A stretch of DNA of 7,846 nt from Sedimentisphaerales bacterium (lineage in GTDB: Bacteria; Planctomycetota; Phycisphaerae; Sedimentisphaerales; SM23-30): positions 1 to 7,846 of the forward strand of contig DAOVXR010000070.1 of the NCBI GenBank assembly GCA_030636065.1. Reading direction: 5' to 3'. Below the pieces are notes generated by a model, which saw nothing but the letters and a program-made list of their open reading frames with translations, ran no database searches and was not told the DNA's origin. How positions within the stretch are numbered: position 1 is the first letter of the stretch; every line of letters starts with the position of its first letter. This document shows positions 5,738-7,846 of the stretch, piece after piece. Position numbers and translations under genes: made by a program.

Positions 5738-5848
5738 TGTAACACTTTAGCCAAATGTGTCATTCCCGCGAAGGTGGGAATCCAGTATAAAACAGCTTCT
5801 GCCGTAGGCGGTTTCCTGCTGTTTGCTTCTTATGGCTAAAATGTTACA
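5738..5848. mobile_element. 111-bp MITE-like element with 16-bp terminal inverted repeats
   Basis: The left end TGTAACACTTTAGCCA (5738-5753) and right end TGGCTAAAATGTTACA (5833-5848) are inverted copies matching at 15 of 16 positions. Inside lie ATTCCC-N8-GGGAAT (5762-5781) and a larger imperfect palindrome with arms AAACAGC/GCTGTTT (5790-5796, 5818-5824) around GCC-GTA-GGC. The flanks show no target-site duplication that I can see, and there is no coding capacity. Either a non-autonomous element or a compound structured repeat. Confidence 0.6.
5762..5781. repeat. dRS3-like repeat ATTCCC-N8-GGGAAT
   Basis: ATTCCC, eight bases (GCGAAGGT), then GGGAAT, embedded in GTCATTCCCGCG...GGGAATCCAG. 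The pattern equals the dRS3 unit described in Neisseria, and similar CATTCCCGCGAA... palindromes are widespread in other bacteria. It is nested inside the 111-bp inverted-repeat element. Confidence 0.65.
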
Positions 5849-5875
5849 CCAGACGCAAAAAAAAACGAAAAATAA

Positions 5876-5893
5876 GGCATTAAATGCCGAGGA
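5876..5893 (+). promoter_or_regulatory. Palindrome abutting the methyltransferase ribosome binding site
   Basis: GGCATT-A-AATGCC (5876-5888) is a perfect 6+6 palindrome whose right edge touches the Shine-Dalgarno GAGGA (5889-5893), 9 bases before the ATG at 5903. A regulator bound here, or a hairpin in RNA, could limit translation. Restriction-modification genes are often controlled at such sites, but no controller protein is visible here. Confidence 0.4.
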
Positions 5894-5902
5894 AATATAA
5901 GA

Positions 5903-7801
5903 ATGCCGGATTATTCTCAATTTGATAAAAATCAGCTCATCAAGATCATCAACAGGCAGGATGAAGAGCTAAAAACCAGGAAATACGGCCTGGTCTGGGA
6001 CAGCGAGAGAGAACCGGAACAGGTTGTGCTGGATTGTGAAAATAATTTGCCGATTCTAAAGCGAATCAAAGGCAAAGAAATCAGAACGGAAACAAGCGAA
6101 GATAATATTCTGATCGAAGGCGATAATTATCATGCCCTGACGGTCTTGAACTATACCCATAAAGAAAAGATCGATGTTATCTATATCGATCCACCTTATA
6201 ACACGGGGAATAAGAGTTGGAAATACAATAATAATTATGTTGAAAAAGACGATGGATATAGGCATTCAAAATGGCTTAACATGATGGAAAAGAGACTTAG
6301 GAGTGCCAAAAAATTACTAAAAATAGATGGGTGCTTAATCTGTGCAATTGATGAAAATGAACATGCTAATTTGGGCTTACTATTAAAAAAAATATTTCCT
6401 GAATATAAAGTTGACTGCATAACTATTATTCATAACCCAGGCGGCATTCAAGGGGATAATTTTTCATACACACATGAGTACGCATATTTTGTATTTCCAA
6501 ATAAAAAAAGGATGATTGAACTAGAAAACAGAGATGATGAGCCAGACGTAAGACCATTGAGAGATGTTTCAAAAGGAGATCATCTAAGGATAAATGCAAA
6601 AAATTGTTTCTTTCCTGTATATGTCAAAGACAATGATATTATTGGTTTCGGCGATGTATGCGATGATGATTTTCATCCTGAAGCTGTAAATATTGAAAGA
6701 ACAGATGGAGTTTTGGAAGTATATCCAATTGATCCTAGTGGGAATGAACGAAAATGGGTTTTTGCCAGACAAAATGTGGGATCTATAAAAGATGAATTAA
6801 GAGTTGAATATAATAAAAAAAGAAAAATCTTTGATATTATTAGAACCAAAACAAGATTCAACTACAAAACGGTATGGACTCACAAAAAATACAATGCAAA
6901 TATTTATGGAACAAAACTTCTAAACGAAATCATTAATGCTCCGTTTCCCTTCCCCAAATCTTTGTACAATGTCAAGGAATGTATTTTAGCAGTAGCAAAA
7001 AGTAAAAGAAATGCTGTAATTCTCGATTTTTTTGCTGGCTCAGGAACGACAGGCCATGCGGTATTAGAATTGAACAAGGAAGATCGTGGTAATCGTAAAT
7101 TCATCCTTTGTACAAATAATGAAAACAATATCTGTACAGAAGTAACCTATCCAAGAATCCATAATGTTGTCAAAGGATACAAATTTAAAGGCAAAGATAA
7201 GACGGTTCTTTTTGAGAAAAAATTAACATGGACTGATATAAACAGACGAATTGAGCAAGTCCTTGAACAAATAAATGAAATCATCGAAGAGAATAAAGAC
7301 GGTTACGACAGAATTGAAAAAGTGTTTAAAGATAATACCATAAAGATTGTCGGCATAAAAAATATTGACGGCGTCAAAGACGGTTTAGGCGGTAATCTTC
7401 AGTATTTCAAAACCGGTTTTGTTAAGAAGACAAAGAATCGGGATCAGGTAAAAATCGATCTTACCAGAAAATGTACGGAGATGCTTTGCGTTAAAGAGAA
7501 CATCTTTAATCTGAAAGTCGAAGAGAAAGACTATAAGATTTTTTCATCTAACAAAAAAGGTCTGTTCTTGTGTGTCTATTGTAATTTTATGGTAGATACC
7601 TTTAAGGACTTTCTATCTGAAATCAAAAAGCTCAAAGGCAAAAAGATTATCTATATGTTTTCCATAGATAACATAGTTGAAAAAAGCCTTTTTGCGGGAA
7701 TAAGAAACCTGAATTTTAATCTGAAGTGCAACAAAACGGATTCAGTTGAACACCTCAGTTGGGGTCCGATAGTTAAGGCATTTTCTCGGCCTATTATTTA
7801 G
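5903..7801 (+). CDS. Site-specific DNA adenine methyltransferase, type III Mod-like, with 3' end replaced by IS sequence
   Basis: Transfers a methyl group from S-adenosylmethionine to adenine in DNA, as the modification subunit of a type III or related restriction-modification system. Motif order is beta-class: catalytic DPPYN (96-100) precedes the SAM-binding DFFAGSGTT (375-383), with the presumed target-recognition region between (about 150-350). The N-terminal KYGLVWD...NILIEGDNYHAL and later ICTEVTYPRIHNVVKGY fit the Mod family. GAGGA lies 9 bases before the ATG. The gene is much richer in A+T than its neighbours, which suggests horizontal transfer. The last ~30 residues (from about 603) do not look like the usual Mod end and are read antisense through an IS30-type transposase gene. 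No Res gene is visible. The core should be intact; activity after loss of the tail is uncertain. Confidence 0.9.
   Translation: MPDYSQFDKNQLIKIINRQDEELKTRKYGLVWDSEREPEQVVLDCENNLPILKRIKGKEIRTETSEDNILIEGDNYHALTVLNYTHKEKIDVIYIDPPYNTGNKSWKYNNNYVEKDDGYRHSKWLNMMEKRLRSAKKLLKIDGCLICAIDENEHANLGLLLKKIFPEYKVDCITIIHNPGGIQGDNFSYTHEYAYFVFPNKKRMIELENRDDEPDVRPLRDVSKGDHLRINAKNCFFPVYVKDNDIIGFGDVCDDDFHPEAVNIERTDGVLEVYPIDPSGNERKWVFARQNVGSIKDELRVEYNKKRKIFDIIRTKTRFNYKTVWTHKKYNANIYGTKLLNEIINAPFPFPKSLYNVKECILAVAKSKRNAVILDFFAGSGTTGHAVLELNKEDRGNRKFILCTNNENNICTEVTYPRIHNVVKGYKFKGKDKTVLFEKKLTWTDINRRIEQVLEQINEIIEENKDGYDRIEKVFKDNTIKIVGIKNIDGVKDGLGGNLQYFKTGFVKKTKNRDQVKIDLTRKCTEMLCVKENIFNLKVEEKDYKIFSSNKKGLFLCVYCNFMVDTFKDFLSEIKKLKGKKIIYMFSIDNIVEKSLFAGIRNLNFNLKCNKTDSVEHLSWGPIVKAFSRPII
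7708..7733 (-). repeat. Candidate terminal inverted repeat of the IS30-type element
   Basis: Read on the minus strand, 7733-7708 begins TGTTGCACTTCAG and lies 8 bases beyond the transposase stop codon, where the end of an IS30-family element is expected. From memory, several IS30-family ends contain a TGTTGCACTT-like core. The other end is outside the window, so the exact limit and the target duplication cannot be checked. Confidence 0.45.
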
Positions 7802-7846
7802 TCGTTCGACAGCATTGTCAATTTCTTTTTGGCTAACGAGGTTGAA
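7742..7846 (-). CDS. IS30-family transposase, C-terminal fragment (continues past the right edge)
   Basis: Reading the minus strand from the window edge gives 34 codons and a TGA: FNLVSQKEIDNAVERL, then NNRPRKCLNYRTPTEVFN-stop. The NNRPRKCL-YRTP-EVF ending is highly characteristic of IS30-family DDE transposases, and VSQKEID also fits just ahead of it. The DDE catalytic residues and the N-terminal helix-turn-helix would lie outside the window. The stop codon and the last 19 codons lie antisense to the final 20 codons of the methyltransferase frame, which places the IS inside or at the end of that gene. Whether the transposase is full length cannot be judged. Confidence 0.9.
   Translation of the reverse strand, partial: FNLVSQKEIDNAVERLNNRPRKCLNYRTPTEVFN
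7742..7846 (-). mobile_element. Edge of an IS30-family insertion sequence
   Basis: The transposase C-terminus with a candidate inverted repeat beyond it (7708-7733) indicates that an IS30-type element begins near 7708 and runs off the right side of the window. The insertion lies in the 3' part of the methyltransferase gene. The inverted repeat is uncertain, so coordinates here cover only the certain coding part. Confidence 0.8.

Larger units (their letters stand above)
5567..5902. other. Palindrome-dense spacer between mlaF and the methyltransferase gene
   Basis: This 336-base stretch has no gene. From left to right it contains palindromes at 5598-5619, 5638-5655, 5665-5677 and 5692-5712, a 111-bp inverted-repeat element (5738-5848) with further nested palindromes, a nine-A run (5857-5865), and a palindrome (5876-5888) next to the ribosome binding site of the methyltransferase gene. 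The arms differ from one another, so it is a cluster of different dispersed repeats, not an array. It marks the switch from ~50% GC genes to an AT-rich gene. Confidence 0.75.

Noticed and set aside
5814..5842. Promoter for mod with -10 TAAAAT inside the right inverted end (5837-5842)
   Set aside because: No -35 resembling TTGACA is found at 16-18 bases, so it rests on an AT-rich hexamer alone.
5567..5902. CRISPR-like array, because of many short repeats
   Set aside because: The palindromes differ in sequence and spacing, and there is no constant repeat with unique spacers.

Overview
The window carries six genes that I can name or describe, plus one gene fragment at the right edge. They sit in a background of about 50% GC by eye, with unusually repeat-rich spacers. 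A secreted HtrA-type protease, an MlaE/MlaF lipid-transport pair and pantothenate synthesis point to a free-living bacterium with a Gram-negative-type envelope. The many short palindromes and short-period tandem repeats between genes remind me of environmental Planctomycetota (Phycisphaerae-like). That placement is inference from style, not proof.

Layout. Bases 1-242 hold no gene I can support, only a degenerate tandem repeat. Minus strand: a periplasmic serine protease of the HtrA/DegP family (1751 to 243), preceded by panB (2842 to 1982, ketopantoate hydroxymethyltransferase); the 230-base gap between them contains a five-unit heptamer repeat. A divergent spacer (2843-3062) carries a good sigma70-type promoter for a plus-strand gene of unknown function (3063-3593), a membrane-anchored protein with two CxxC-type zinc-ribbon sites. 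Next come mlaE (3817-4626) and mlaF (4754-5566), the permease and ATPase of an ABC lipid transporter, separated by three consecutive hairpins. The substrate-binding partner gene (mlaD) that often follows is not present. Instead there is a 336-base, palindrome-packed spacer (5567-5902), including a 111-bp element with 16-bp inverted ends, and then an AT-rich DNA adenine methyltransferase gene (5903-7801, type III Mod-like).

The most notable point is at the right edge. Read on the minus strand, 7846-7742 encodes the C-terminus of an IS30-family transposase, ending ...NNRPRKCLNYRTPTEVFN-stop. This fragment lies antisense to the last 20 codons of the methyltransferase. The simplest reading is that an IS30-type element inserted near the 3' end of mod. 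The last ~30 residues of the methyltransferase would then be read out of the insertion sequence, and the gene would be separated from whatever followed it (normally a Res helicase/nuclease gene). So the right third looks like a horizontally acquired restriction-modification locus beside the mla genes, later disrupted by an IS.

I saw no tRNA, rRNA, CRISPR array or riboswitch that I can support.
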